A DNA stretch of 64,000 nt from Paenibacillus farraposensis (GTDB lineage Bacteria > Bacillota > Bacilli > Paenibacillales > Paenibacillaceae), in NCBI RefSeq assembly GCF_020736845.1, contig NZ_JAFFQR010000029.1:124001-188000 (forward strand). The letters are read 5' to 3'. The notes under the pieces were generated by a model. The model did not search any database. It was not told the origin of the DNA and was given only the letters and a program-made list of their open reading frames with translations. Shown here one piece after another: positions 34,812-43,659 of the stretch. The position numbers were made by a program, and so were the translations under genes. Numbering within the stretch: the stretch's first letter is position 1; each line of letters starts with the position of its first letter.

Positions 34812-35531
34812 ATGACAATCATGAAGCAGGCATGGACGATTACCCGTCAGGATCTTCGCAATAATCCATATGTGCTGTTGTGGACGTTACTTTTTACTAT
34901 GTATCTGGGTTTTACCATAAGCTTTGTGGTGAGTATAGAGTTAGGCAAGAGTGGAGCTTTAAATCCGGCAGCTGATTTTGTCATGCTGGTGCTGACCCCG
35001 TTTCTTGGTTTCATTTATAACCATCGTACCTTTAAATATTTGCAGGAAGATTCCTATACACATATGCTGGCTTTCCTTCGCACATTGCCCATCCTGGTGA
35101 GCGCGGTGATTATGAGTCGAATTCAACAAGCGATATTAGCGTTTGTCGGGAACAGCGTGGTATTTTTTATGCTTCTATTTACGCTGTCAGGGACGCTTCG
35201 GGTATATGCCGGCCCGGGTTTCTTTATATCATTTGCTCTGACTTGGATAGGCTACGGGATGCTAATTCAGGCCTTATATATTTATTTGGAATTTCTTAGA
35301 AGAGGAAAAGCCTACTTTTGGCTATCCCTTGTCATCATGGTGATTTGCGGAATGATTTCGGTTATTGTTCGAATATATGGGGCCAATCTGGTATCGATAA
35401 CAGCGGTTTTCATCAAGGAGTGGCAGCTATTGTCCCCCGTAATGTGGGGAGCGCTGGCGATGGGGAGTCTGGCTATATTGGTGTCCTATCGAATAACTCT
35501 GCGCAGGCTTGTAAGGCGCGATCTGGCATAG
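34812..35531 (+). CDS. Membrane protein, ABC-2-like permease
   Basis: 239 residues with six hydrophobic spans, no periplasmic domain. The charged TFKYLQEDSYTHMLAFLRTLPI loop between spans two and three is typical of YtrC/YtrD-like ABC permease subunits. As first gene of the operon it probably forms the channel for the ATPase at 35975. Start chosen at ATG 34812; an ATG nine bases further is possible. No strong ribosome site is present before either. Confidence 0.75.
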   Translation: MTIMKQAWTITRQDLRNNPYVLLWTLLFTMYLGFTISFVVSIELGKSGALNPAADFVMLVLTPFLGFIYNHRTFKYLQEDSYTHMLAFLRTLPILVSAVIMSRIQQAILAFVGNSVVFFMLLFTLSGTLRVYAGPGFFISFALTWIGYGMLIQALYIYLEFLRRGKAYFWLSLVIMVICGMISVIVRIYGANLVSITAVFIKEWQLLSPVMWGALAMGSLAILVSYRITLRRLVRRDLA

Positions 35532-35567
35532 CAGTATGTACGCAAAATGCAGAGAGGAGGGAAGTAG

Positions 35568-35969
35568 GTGAATATACCGGTGTACATTGACGAGAATAGC
35601 GCGGAGCCGTTGTATGCACAGATAGAAAAGCAGCTTCGTTCCCTTATCGTTACCGGACAGATTACAGCGGGAACGCTGCTTCCCTCCATCCGGGAGTTTG
35701 CGGGGACGCTTCGTTGCAGCGTGATCACTGTCCGGCGGGTTTATCAGGATCTGGAGAACGAAGGCTTGCTTCGTACCCGCCAGGGAACGGGAACCTTCGT
35801 CGCTCAGGTTGAGGAAGATATGCGTTCAGACTATCGACTCAAAGCGGTGACTAAAGCATTGGACACAGCGATTGCTACAGGGATTGCTGTACAGATGGAG
35901 GAACAGAAACTGTTGGAGCTTTTTGCAGAGATGGTGAAGAAAAGGTATGAAGCCCAAGCAAAGGAGTGA
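35568..35969 (+). CDS. GntR-family repressor (YtrA subfamily)
   Basis: 133 residues, short form with a winged helix and only a brief C-terminal dimerisation helix. EPLYAQIEKQLRSLIVTGQI, LPSIREFAGTLRCSVITVRR and LENEGLLRTRQGTGTFV are the GntR signatures. YtrA-type members repress ABC exporter operons and answer to cell-wall antibiotics; the palindrome on the operon promoter supports self-control. Start GTG 35568 behind AGAGGAGGG. Confidence 0.9.
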   Translation: MNIPVYIDENSAEPLYAQIEKQLRSLIVTGQITAGTLLPSIREFAGTLRCSVITVRRVYQDLENEGLLRTRQGTGTFVAQVEEDMRSDYRLKAVTKALDTAIATGIAVQMEEQKLLELFAEMVKKRYEAQAKE

Positions 35970-35974
35970 CGCCC

Positions 35975-36952
35975 GTGAAAAACCATGTAAACAATCGTGA
36001 GGAAGTTCTGACGGAAATACAGGTGAAAACACCGATTATTGAGATGAACCATGTTTATAAAACCCGGAGAGACCGTCAGATTGGGCCGATTCATTTGACC
36101 ATTGAGCCGGGATATGTGGTTGCTTTGGTTGGACATAACGGATCGGGGAAAAGCACATTGATTCATTTGCTGGCCCAACTCGTTCACCCGGATGCTGGTG
36201 AAATTCGTTGGTTCGGTCAAGCGTATCCAGAAGGTATGCCTGCCGATACGCGGCAATGGATCGGATATGTGCCGGAGCATCCGGCTCGTGAGGAAGATCG
36301 GCTCACGGCAGAAGCGGCAGCGGCTTTTCGAGCGGTATGGTATCCCGGCTGGGATGAAACACGTTTTCAGCGTCTGATGAGCCGATTTCAGGTTCCTCCG
36401 CATACGAAATTATCGCGCATGTCCAAGGGAGAGCGGCGCAAGTTTGAGCTGGCTGCTGCCTTGGCACCTCATCCTCGTCTGCTGCTGCTGGATGAGCCTT
36501 CGTCCGGTCTGGACCCTTTTGCATGGAAGGTTATGCTGGAAGAACTGCGGGGTTGTATGGAAAACGGTAAAACAACGGTTATGATCGCCACTCATATCCT
36601 GGATGAAGTCAAGCGCTTGGCCGATTACGTTGTCCTGATGCATGAAGGCCGGATGCTCGGCAAGCTGGAAAAGGACCATCTGCTCGAAAATAGCAAGGAA
36701 ATGTGGTTTGAGGGCACGCCGGAGGAAGCCTCGGAGCTTCCGGGGGTTATAGAGACGGAGAGTGAGGGCCGATTGCAGCGAATTGTAACTTTAGCGGCCA
36801 TCGAGGCCAGCTTCGTCTTGGAGCAAGCGGGCATCCACCCCATTCGTGTACGTCGTCTGGAGCTGGATGATATTTTAATGCATTGGTCTGCCGGGCAACT
36901 ATCGGGAAATGAAGAGACTTTCGCACACAGGAAAGGAGCGGAGCACTTATGA
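35975..36952 (+). CDS. ABC transporter ATP-binding protein
   Basis: 325 residues. GHNGSGKST (Walker A), LSRMSKGERRKFELAAALA (signature region; SKGER in place of LSGGQ), LLLLDEPSSGLD (Walker B), TVMIATHILDEV (H loop). A C-terminal extension of about 100 residues, as in YtrB. It would power the permease at 34812. Start GTG 35975, eight bases after AAAGGAG; GTG 35966 is also in frame. Confidence 0.9.
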   Translation: MKNHVNNREEVLTEIQVKTPIIEMNHVYKTRRDRQIGPIHLTIEPGYVVALVGHNGSGKSTLIHLLAQLVHPDAGEIRWFGQAYPEGMPADTRQWIGYVPEHPAREEDRLTAEAAAAFRAVWYPGWDETRFQRLMSRFQVPPHTKLSRMSKGERRKFELAAALAPHPRLLLLDEPSSGLDPFAWKVMLEELRGCMENGKTTVMIATHILDEVKRLADYVVLMHEGRMLGKLEKDHLLENSKEMWFEGTPEEASELPGVIETESEGRLQRIVTLAAIEASFVLEQAGIHPIRVRRLELDDILMHWSAGQLSGNEETFAHRKGAEHL

Positions 36953-37851
36953 GTAAGCTGCAGCTGGAACAGGTTGTAAAGCAGTATGGAAACTATACTG
37001 CGGTAAATGGAATTTCGCTGAATGTGAATGGCGGCGAGATTTATGGACTGCTGGGCGGCAATGGAGCAGGTAAAACGACAACGATGCGGATGGTCCTCGG
37101 CCTGATTTACCCTGACGGGGGAAGCATTCAATATGAAGGGAAGCCGTACAGCAAGGAGCTTCAGCGGACGATGGGCTATTTGCCCGAGGAGCGCGGGTTG
37201 TACCCTAAAGTAAAGGTGAGCGAGCAAATAATCTATTTGGGCAGGCTGCGCGGCATGTCGGTCAAGGAGGCGGACAAGAGCCTGCGCTACTGGCTGGAAC
37301 GCTTTGGGGTACCGGAATATTACGACAAGCGGATTGAAGAGCTATCCAAAGGGAACCAGCAAAAAATGGGCTTTATCGCAGCGGTCGTGCATCGCCCGAC
37401 ACTGCTCATATTGGACGAGGCTTTCAGCGGGCTTGATCCCGTGAACGTCGAGCTGCTTAAGGATACGGTGAAGGAGCTGCGGGACGCTGGAGCTGCGATT
37501 TTATTTTCGACCCATCGCATGGAGCACGTGGAGGAGTTGTGCCGACATATTACGATTTTGCATCGTTCCAATACAGTTGTGCAGGGAAGTGTACAGGACA
37601 TCAAAAATCGCTACCCGCGTGAAAAAGTCCGTCTCATCACCACAGGCGGAGTGAACGGACTGGAGCAATTGTCTGGTGTGCGTCGCGTGGAGCCTATGGA
37701 TCGCGGCTGGATGCTGCATATTGAGCACGCGGATGCGGCAAAGCTGATTTTACAAACGGCTCTGGAACAAACGGATGTGGAGCATTTTGAGATCAAGGAG
37801 CCTACACTGAACGAAATTTTCATACGAGAGGTGGGTGATTCGCATGAATAG
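36949..37851 (+). CDS. ABC transporter ATP-binding protein (NatA/YhaQ-like)
   Basis: 300 residues. GGNGAGKTT (Walker A), MGYLPEERGLYPKV (Q-loop region), LSKGNQQKMGFIAAVV (signature), LLILDEAFSGLDP (Walker B, Glu followed by Ala), ILFSTHRMEHVEEL (H loop). The C-terminal DUF4162-like part (TLNEIFIREVGD) is typical of ATPases paired with NatB/YhaP permeases, which is the next gene. ATGA overlap with the gene before and an 8-base overlap with the next. Confidence 0.93.
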   Translation: MSKLQLEQVVKQYGNYTAVNGISLNVNGGEIYGLLGGNGAGKTTTMRMVLGLIYPDGGSIQYEGKPYSKELQRTMGYLPEERGLYPKVKVSEQIIYLGRLRGMSVKEADKSLRYWLERFGVPEYYDKRIEELSKGNQQKMGFIAAVVHRPTLLILDEAFSGLDPVNVELLKDTVKELRDAGAAILFSTHRMEHVEELCRHITILHRSNTVVQGSVQDIKNRYPREKVRLITTGGVNGLEQLSGVRRVEPMDRGWMLHIEHADAAKLILQTALEQTDVEHFEIKEPTLNEIFIREVGDSHE

Positions 37852-39169
37852 ATTGGGTACAGTGATCGGTTTTACGTTTCGCCAGAAGGCGAGAACCAAA
37901 TCTTTTATCATTACGACGCTGGTGCTGGCCTTGCTCATTACTCTGGGCATGAACCTGCCGTATTTGATTTCTTTGTTTAAAGGAGAAGGGGCAGGTAGTG
38001 CAGGAGGCTTCGGGAAAACAGCACTCGAGCATCAGCGTCTGGCACTGATTGCCGGGAACCAGACAGAGGTTGCGAATCAATTGGAGAAATTCACGAAAGA
38101 GCAATCCAATCCGGCAGCGAGTTGGGTGCGTTACGACAGTGCGCAGGCTCCGGCCATGCAGCAGGCATTGAAAGACGGGAAGCTGCAAGGCTATGTCGAG
38201 CTTAAGGAGTCTGTCGCCAATGGAGAAGCGTTTCCCCGAGTGGAGTACGTATCTGTACAAAAAGAACCATCCCCCGCAGTTATCATATTGCTGCAGACAG
38301 GGCTTCAGGCGGCAAAGGTTCAAGCGATCATTGGCGGCAGCACGTTGACCAGCGATCAAGTTCGTGAAATTAGCACGCCTGTAGTCGTAGATAGCAGAGA
38401 GGTGGACAAACCGTCTGAAACAGCGGGGGCGGTAGAGACCAAGGATAAATCAGTCTCTATGATTAACTACGGCCTGGTCTATGTCCTGATGATCCTGTTC
38501 TTCACTTCAACGATGATGACAGGCAATATGATTGCATCAGAGGTGACTTCGGAAAAAAGCTCGCGCATTATGGAGATTCTCATCACGAGCGTATCGCCGT
38601 TGACCCAGATGTTCGGGAAGATTATCGGTATCTTCTTGGTCGGATTGCTCCAAATCGCGGTTTTTGCCATCGTCGTATGTGCCAATCTGATGCTGCCGCA
38701 TAACGATGTCATCCTCAGCTCAGCCGGGCTGGACCTGGCGCAGTTGAACACCGCGGTGCTCAGCTACGGTTTGATTTTTTACATCCTTGGATACTTTCTA
38801 TACGCGGTATTGTTCGCGGCTGTCGGCTCCATCGTTAGCCGCACGGAGGAACTGGGACAAGCGATTATGCCGATTACCGTGCTTTCACTGGCGGCCTTTT
38901 ATATCGGTATCTTCAATATCGCCGCACCTGACACGATGTTCGTTAAGGTGGCCGGCTACATTCCGTTCTTTTCTCCGACCGTCATGCTGCTGCGCATTGG
39001 TTTGGAACGGGCAAGCCTGCTGGAAATATGGCTGTCACTTGCTATTCTGGTCGCCTCGATCCTATTCCTTGGCTGGCTGGCCGCCAAGATTTATCGAACA
39101 GGCGTCTTAATGTACGGCAAACGTCCTTCCTTCAAAGAGCTAAGAAAGGCCATGAAAGCTTTTAAATGA
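37844..39169 (+). CDS. ABC-2 type permease (NatB/YhaP-like)
   Basis: 441 residues. One N-terminal span (residues about 21-45), a large extracytoplasmic domain (about 46-200), then five to six spans in the C-terminal half. TGNMIASEVTSEKSSRIMEIL with TSVSPLTQMFGKI is the coupling-helix signature of ABC-2 exporters of the NatB/YhaP type. With the preceding ATPase it should export Na+, a peptide or a drug. Start ATG 37844 behind GAGAGGTGGG. Last gene of the operon. Confidence 0.9.
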   Translation: MNRLGTVIGFTFRQKARTKSFIITTLVLALLITLGMNLPYLISLFKGEGAGSAGGFGKTALEHQRLALIAGNQTEVANQLEKFTKEQSNPAASWVRYDSAQAPAMQQALKDGKLQGYVELKESVANGEAFPRVEYVSVQKEPSPAVIILLQTGLQAAKVQAIIGGSTLTSDQVREISTPVVVDSREVDKPSETAGAVETKDKSVSMINYGLVYVLMILFFTSTMMTGNMIASEVTSEKSSRIMEILITSVSPLTQMFGKIIGIFLVGLLQIAVFAIVVCANLMLPHNDVILSSAGLDLAQLNTAVLSYGLIFYILGYFLYAVLFAAVGSIVSRTEELGQAIMPITVLSLAAFYIGIFNIAAPDTMFVKVAGYIPFFSPTVMLLRIGLERASLLEIWLSLAILVASILFLGWLAAKIYRTGVLMYGKRPSFKELRKAMKAFK

Positions 39170-39488
39170 CAAAAGAAAAGAATTAAAATACGCTGATGTT
39201 GTTGAGTGCTGTGGTACTACTGATTCTTTGGGATGGCCATGAGCACAACAGGTTCAATGCTAAAAAAATCCGTTCAGGGAGGAATGATGTGCTTGGGGTC
39301 CTTACATGGGACTGTGGTCGTTCGGTAAAAGAAAATAAATAATATTTAATTTCTTCGAATGGGTGGGTTCAATTGCGAACCTACCTTTTTTTATTTAACA
39401 CAGTTATGGTTCTTTCTGTAACAAAATAACTAATTTGTCCGATACATATATAAAGATGAATTACTGTTAAATATACCCTTGAAAGAGA
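39170..39488. other. Intergenic stretch with a terminator, no gene seen
   Basis: Holds the ABC operon terminator at 39362. The rest is AT-rich and I see no coding signal. Confidence 0.4.
39362..39394 (+). terminator. Terminator of the ABC operon
   Basis: GGTGGGTTC pairs with GAACCTACC (one wobble), then seven T. Confidence 0.8.
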
Positions 39489-39731
39489 GTAGATTTAGTC
39501 CAAGCTCTAGTCAGCAAACAAGGTGTTACTCAGGTTTTCCGTGATCACTTGGAAAAAGCCATGAACCACCTGCTTCAAACGGAGTTAACGGCCTTTCAAG
39601 GTTATTTTTATTTACACAAACTTCTTGACGCTCTAAATAAAGCTTTTGATTACATTGAACAGGTCGATCATGGTCAGATACCACCATGGTTGTCGTGTTT
39701 TTGTTATCTTCGCTTTTTCGTATTTTTTTAA
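39489..39731 (+). pseudogene. IS256-type transposase N-terminal remnant, fused to unrelated sequence
   Basis: Codons from about 39489 read LVQALVSKQGVTQVFRDH, then LEKAMNHLLQTELTAF, the start of IS256-family transposases. After that (39600) the match ends and the frame goes on into a hydrophobic tail of unknown origin. No DDE domain, no inverted repeats: a remnant. Confidence 0.6.
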
Positions 39732-39983
39732 TTGATAGAGTATGGGACGTATAGGGAAAGTCCTTTTATGAAAGACCTGGATGAAACTGAGCGGAAATCA
39801 AAAACTCTGTTAATGAGAAGGGCTACTTTGAATCAACAAGAAAGAACATACTCAAATTTAACCGAAATGGATTTAAAAGGAGCACAGAGAGACCTAGATG
39901 GCAACCCTGTTCCAAAACTAGGTGGAGGTTATTATGATCATGCTCAAGAAGTTTCTGACGCATATCGTGGTTCAGTTGTATGA
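39732..39983 (+). pseudogene. Polymorphic-toxin-like C-terminal fragment
   Basis: 83 residues with the segment DLKGAQRDLDGNPVPKLGGG then YYDHAQEVSDAYRGSVV. This is reminiscent of the toxin type 28 RNase-like domain that ends polymorphic toxins, cut off before the end. No ribosome site, no export or repeat part. Probably a displaced toxin tip. Low certainty of family. Confidence 0.35.
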
Positions 39984-40081
39984 AAAAAAGTTGAGTATCA
40001 ACTATAATGGTTGCTTACAGTGTTGCAGCTCCATGTCTGTGGAGATTTTGAGATATACAGGAGCATTCAGCTTCTATAAAG

Positions 40082-40120
40082 GCACGAAAACCGCCCCATC
40101 CAGTTGGGCGATTTTCGTGT
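40082..40120. terminator. Terminator next to the amino-acid permease gene
   Basis: GCACGAAAACCGCCC pairs with GGGCGATTTTCGTG (one mismatch); short A and T tracts on both sides. Ends the minus-strand permease transcript 18 bp after its stop. Confidence 0.7.
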
Positions 40121-40137
40121 GAAACGAACTTTATACG

Positions 40138-41499
40138 CTACTGTTTGTTCGAACTCGAGCTTTTCTTTCTGAGCAGATAGATTGCGGCTACCAGTATGAA
40201 CCATACCGGCGTAACAAACAACGCCACTCTCGTATCCTCGGCCAATGCCAGGATGACCAGAACGAAGACGAGAAAAGCCAGTACCACATAGTTAGACAGC
40301 GGGTACAGCGGCAGCTTGAATGGGTTGCGGCGAGCCAGCTCCGGCTGGGTACGGCGGTATTTCATATGGCTGATCACGATAATTCCCCAAACAAAGATAA
40401 AGCAAACGGTAGATACACTCGTAATCAGGGTAAATACCCCCTCCGGCATTACATAGTTCAGGATAATCGCAATCAGAATGACGATACTGGAGAACATCAA
40501 CGCATTGGACGGAACCATCCTGCCGTTCAGTCGGCTGAGCGAGCTCGGAGCGTTGCGGTCCTTGGCCATGGAATACACCATTCGGCTTGTACTAAAAATA
40601 GCACTGTTGCAGGCGGAAGCCGCAGACGTCAGCACAACAAAATTGACAATTCCCCCTGCTGCGGCCATGCCGATGGCTGTAAATACCTGTACAAACGGGC
40701 TTTCGCTCGGCACAATCTCGTTCCACGGATAAATACTCATGATAATCAGCAATGCGCCAACATAGAAGAGCAGAATCCGGATCGGAATATTATTGATCGC
40801 CTTCGGAATGACCTTTTCAGGGTCCTCGGTTTCCCCTGCTGTCAGTCCAACAAGCTCCATGCCTACAAAGGCGAAGACCACCATTTGAAAAGAAAGCAGA
40901 AAACCATGAATCCCTTTCGGGAATATTCCGCCATGACTCCATAGATTCGTGAAGCTCGAAGGTCCCTTGGCGGTGGAGAAGCCTTTGACAATCATAAATA
41001 ATCCAACGACAATCAAGGCCAGAATCGCCAAAACCTTGATTAGGGCAAACCAAAATTCCATCTCTCCGAACAGCTTAACCGTTGCCAGGTTCATAAGGAG
41101 CAGAATCACAAGGGCGATTAACCCTGGCATCCACTGAGGAACCTGCGGAAACCAATACTGAGTATATAGCCCGACTGCCGTCAGGTCCGCCATCGCAATT
41201 GAAATCCAACAGAACCAGTAGGTCCAACCCGTAATAAAAGCGGCCATATTCCCCAAATAATCACTTACGAAATCTACAAACGAATGATACTTCAAATTAC
41301 TGAGCAGCAGCTCTCCCAATGCTCGCATAAGCAGGAACAGAACCATACCTGTAATGATGTAAGCGATCAGGATGGACGGACCTGCCAGGTGGATTGATTT
41401 TCCTGCTCCCAGGAACAATCCAGTACCAATTGCCCCTCCGATGGCCATTAGCTGTACGTGCCTGTTTTTCAAGCCCCGTGTCAACGTTTCTCCCTGCAT
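40138..41499 (-). CDS. APC-family amino-acid permease (D-serine/D-alanine/glycine or GABA type)
   Basis: 453 residues with twelve spans. LKNRHVQLMAIGGAIGTGLFLG is the APC signature, FAFVGMELVGLTAGETEDPEKVIPKAIN the second conserved part of the AAT subgroup (CycA, GabP, RocE). It imports a small neutral amino acid with protons. The exact substrate is not decidable. Ribosome site is weak (GTGGTGATATACC). Both sides are decayed DNA, so it may be a retained intact gene in an eroding patch. Confidence 0.92.
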   Translation of the reverse strand: MQGETLTRGLKNRHVQLMAIGGAIGTGLFLGAGKSIHLAGPSILIAYIITGMVLFLLMRALGELLLSNLKYHSFVDFVSDYLGNMAAFITGWTYWFCWISIAMADLTAVGLYTQYWFPQVPQWMPGLIALVILLLMNLATVKLFGEMEFWFALIKVLAILALIVVGLFMIVKGFSTAKGPSSFTNLWSHGGIFPKGIHGFLLSFQMVVFAFVGMELVGLTAGETEDPEKVIPKAINNIPIRILLFYVGALLIIMSIYPWNEIVPSESPFVQVFTAIGMAAAGGIVNFVVLTSAASACNSAIFSTSRMVYSMAKDRNAPSSLSRLNGRMVPSNALMFSSIVILIAIILNYVMPEGVFTLITSVSTVCFIFVWGIIVISHMKYRRTQPELARRNPFKLPLYPLSNYVVLAFLVFVLVILALAEDTRVALFVTPVWFILVAAIYLLRKKSSSSNKQ

Positions 41500-41689
41500 G
41501 GTATATCACCACTCTCTTTCTGTAAATATTCTCTGTGGGCTGAAAATTTTTATACCTTTCATATTATAATAATTTGGCCAGAATACCTATCCTTAAGCTG
41601 AAATTTTTTAGTTTATATCAAAAAAAGCCTATCTTTGGCGGTTTATCGTGTATTTCAGATCGTTTACGGAACGGTGGAATAGGGTAGGG

Positions 41690-42101
41690 AAAGATCAAAG
41701 AGGTGTGGAGAGCTCGATTAGGTCCGTTTTCCAAGTTGGCTATGGCTCTTGTCGTGATGAATACGGGTCTGTAATCGCGCCATATCTGACGGGTTTTTAA
41801 TCTAAAGCTTGTCGGGGGTATGCCTATCGATAATTGGCTTTGCTTCTACCGGATTGTGATCGGTTACCTGATCTCCAGGCTGATGAGATGGAATGATGCC
41901 GGCCGAACGGCGCTTGTCTTTAACGGCGGCATGCGCAATATCAGCGCAGGAGCCGTGCATGCCATTATCTATTTCCCGGCCCCGGTGGCGCTGCCTGTGG
42001 TGCTGGGCATGATTTTTCAGCAATCCACCGCTTCTTTGGTGGGATTTCTGTTGAGCCGCCATGACCGAGTCAAGGCCAGAGGGCGGCGAATCGCCGCCTA
42101 G
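41690..42101 (+). pseudogene. Bile-acid:sodium symporter family remnant
   Basis: Pieces in different frames read, in order, PFSKLAMALVVMNTG (from about 41722), SVIAPYL (+1 shift) and SRLMRWNDAGRTALVFNGG with MRNISAGAVHAIIYFPAP, then VALPVVLGMIFQQSTASLVG to 42101. These are the final spans of BASS-family transporters. The N-terminal two thirds are missing and at least two frameshifts separate the parts. Confidence 0.7.
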
Positions 42102-42156
42102 ACCTGCTCAATGAGAAATACTTCTGAGGGCTATAACCGATATGGTCACCGAAGCC

Positions 42157-43476
42157 TTAAAATATCTTTCTCTTACCAGAGGAAAGATATCCGAGTTCTT
42201 CCCGGTATTTGGCCACTGTTCTGCGTGACAGCTCTAGCCCTTCTTTTGCCAGCAATTCTGTGATTGCCTGATCCGAAAACGGTTTTCGTTTTTCTTCGTC
42301 GTCGATGATTTGCTTAATACGCATTTTTGCGCTCTCCGATGAAGTGGCATCTCCGTCTTTTGACCCCAGGGCGGAGGTGAAGAAATATTTAAGCTCAAAC
42401 AATCCACGGGGCGTCTGTATGTATTTATTACTGACAGCCCGGCTGATCGTAGATTCATGCAAGCCGGTTATTTCAGCAACCTCCTTTTGGGTCATCGGTT
42501 TGAGATAATGAACACCATGCTCGAAAAATTCCTGCTGCCTATCAACAATGGCTTGGGCTACACGCATCAGGGTCAGGCGGCGTTGCTCAAGGCTATGAAT
42601 AAGCCATAATGCTGTATTCATCTTCTCATGAAGAAACTGCTTCTCTTTCCCCATCCCTTGCTCCCGAAGCATTCGCTGGTAAAAAGGATTAATCCCAACG
42701 CGTGGGACTGTGATATCATTAACTGTCGCAATGTAGTCGTTTTTGGATTTCTCTACCGAGATATCTGCTATATGATATTGGTGTTCACATGGGGCGAATG
42801 CCGCTCCCGGACAAGGATTCAACTTGCGTATCTGGTTGGTGATTTGCTGTGCCTCGCGAATGTCGATACCCAGAGCGTCCGCGATCTTTTGTATGCGGTT
42901 ACATGAAAGGTTGACCATGTGGTGCCGCACGACCTCTTCCAGGTAAACATCATCATTGCCGGCATACCGCAGCTGCAAAAGAAGGCATTCCTCCAGGCTG
43001 CGGGCGGCGATTCCTGCCGGTTCAAAGCCTTGGATCAGGGCGAGTATATTTTCAACTTCTTCGGTAGGGACACCAAGTATTCCGGCAACTGTATTTACCT
43101 CCAGCTCGAGGTAGCCTTTATCATTTAAATTCCCAATAAGAAACATGGCAATCATCTGTTGTAGCTTGGATAACCCGCGGACCATCCCAAGTTGCGCTTT
43201 GAGATGTCTATATAAATTATCTGCAGGATTAGAGACAAAATCCAGAATATCTACCGGATTATCGTTTTTTCGTGGTGAATGTTCTTCCTCATTATTTATT
43301 CTTTCGATGGACATGTCGATCTCTGTCAAATCAATGATCGGATTTTCATCCGCTTGCTCATGAAGATAGGACATTAGATCGGCTGAAGAATATTGAAGAA
43401 TCGTGATAGCTTGTCGTAATTCAGGAGTCATAACCAGCCTGAATGCTTGCTCTTGCTGTAATCCGTAGCGTATCAT
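42157..43476 (-). CDS. rpoN: RNA polymerase sigma-54 factor
   Basis: 439 residues. Region I (LQQEQAFRLVMTPELRQAITILQYS) binds activators, the middle is the core-binding domain, and the C-terminus has a helix-turn-helix and the RpoN box RRTVAKYREEL at about residues 420-430. In Bacillus called SigL. It directs polymerase to -24/-12 promoters and needs an AAA+ activator, whose gene is directly divergent. AAGGAG precedes the ATG. Confidence 0.95.
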   Translation of the reverse strand: MIRYGLQQEQAFRLVMTPELRQAITILQYSSADLMSYLHEQADENPIIDLTEIDMSIERINNEEEHSPRKNDNPVDILDFVSNPADNLYRHLKAQLGMVRGLSKLQQMIAMFLIGNLNDKGYLELEVNTVAGILGVPTEEVENILALIQGFEPAGIAARSLEECLLLQLRYAGNDDVYLEEVVRHHMVNLSCNRIQKIADALGIDIREAQQITNQIRKLNPCPGAAFAPCEHQYHIADISVEKSKNDYIATVNDITVPRVGINPFYQRMLREQGMGKEKQFLHEKMNTALWLIHSLEQRRLTLMRVAQAIVDRQQEFFEHGVHYLKPMTQKEVAEITGLHESTISRAVSNKYIQTPRGLFELKYFFTSALGSKDGDATSSESAKMRIKQIIDDEEKRKPFSDQAITELLAKEGLELSRRTVAKYREELGYLSSGKRKIF

Positions 43477-43659
43477 TTTATCTCAGCTCCTTGCTGGGCA
43501 ACAATATAGCTTTTAGTGAAACTTATTCGTGAAGCTAATGCAATTATACTGCCAACCTCTGATCTTGGAAAAGAAAATTTGTGAGTTTATTTTTTTGTAG
43601 AGGATTATTTCTTTTTTAATATACTAATTACATGAGAACTAGTCACCTGGGGGAATACT

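Noticed and set aside
36949..39169. Sodium exporter NatAB by name
   Set aside because: The fold and gene order fit NatA/NatB or YhaQ/YhaP, but the sequence does not decide the substrate, so no gene symbol is given.
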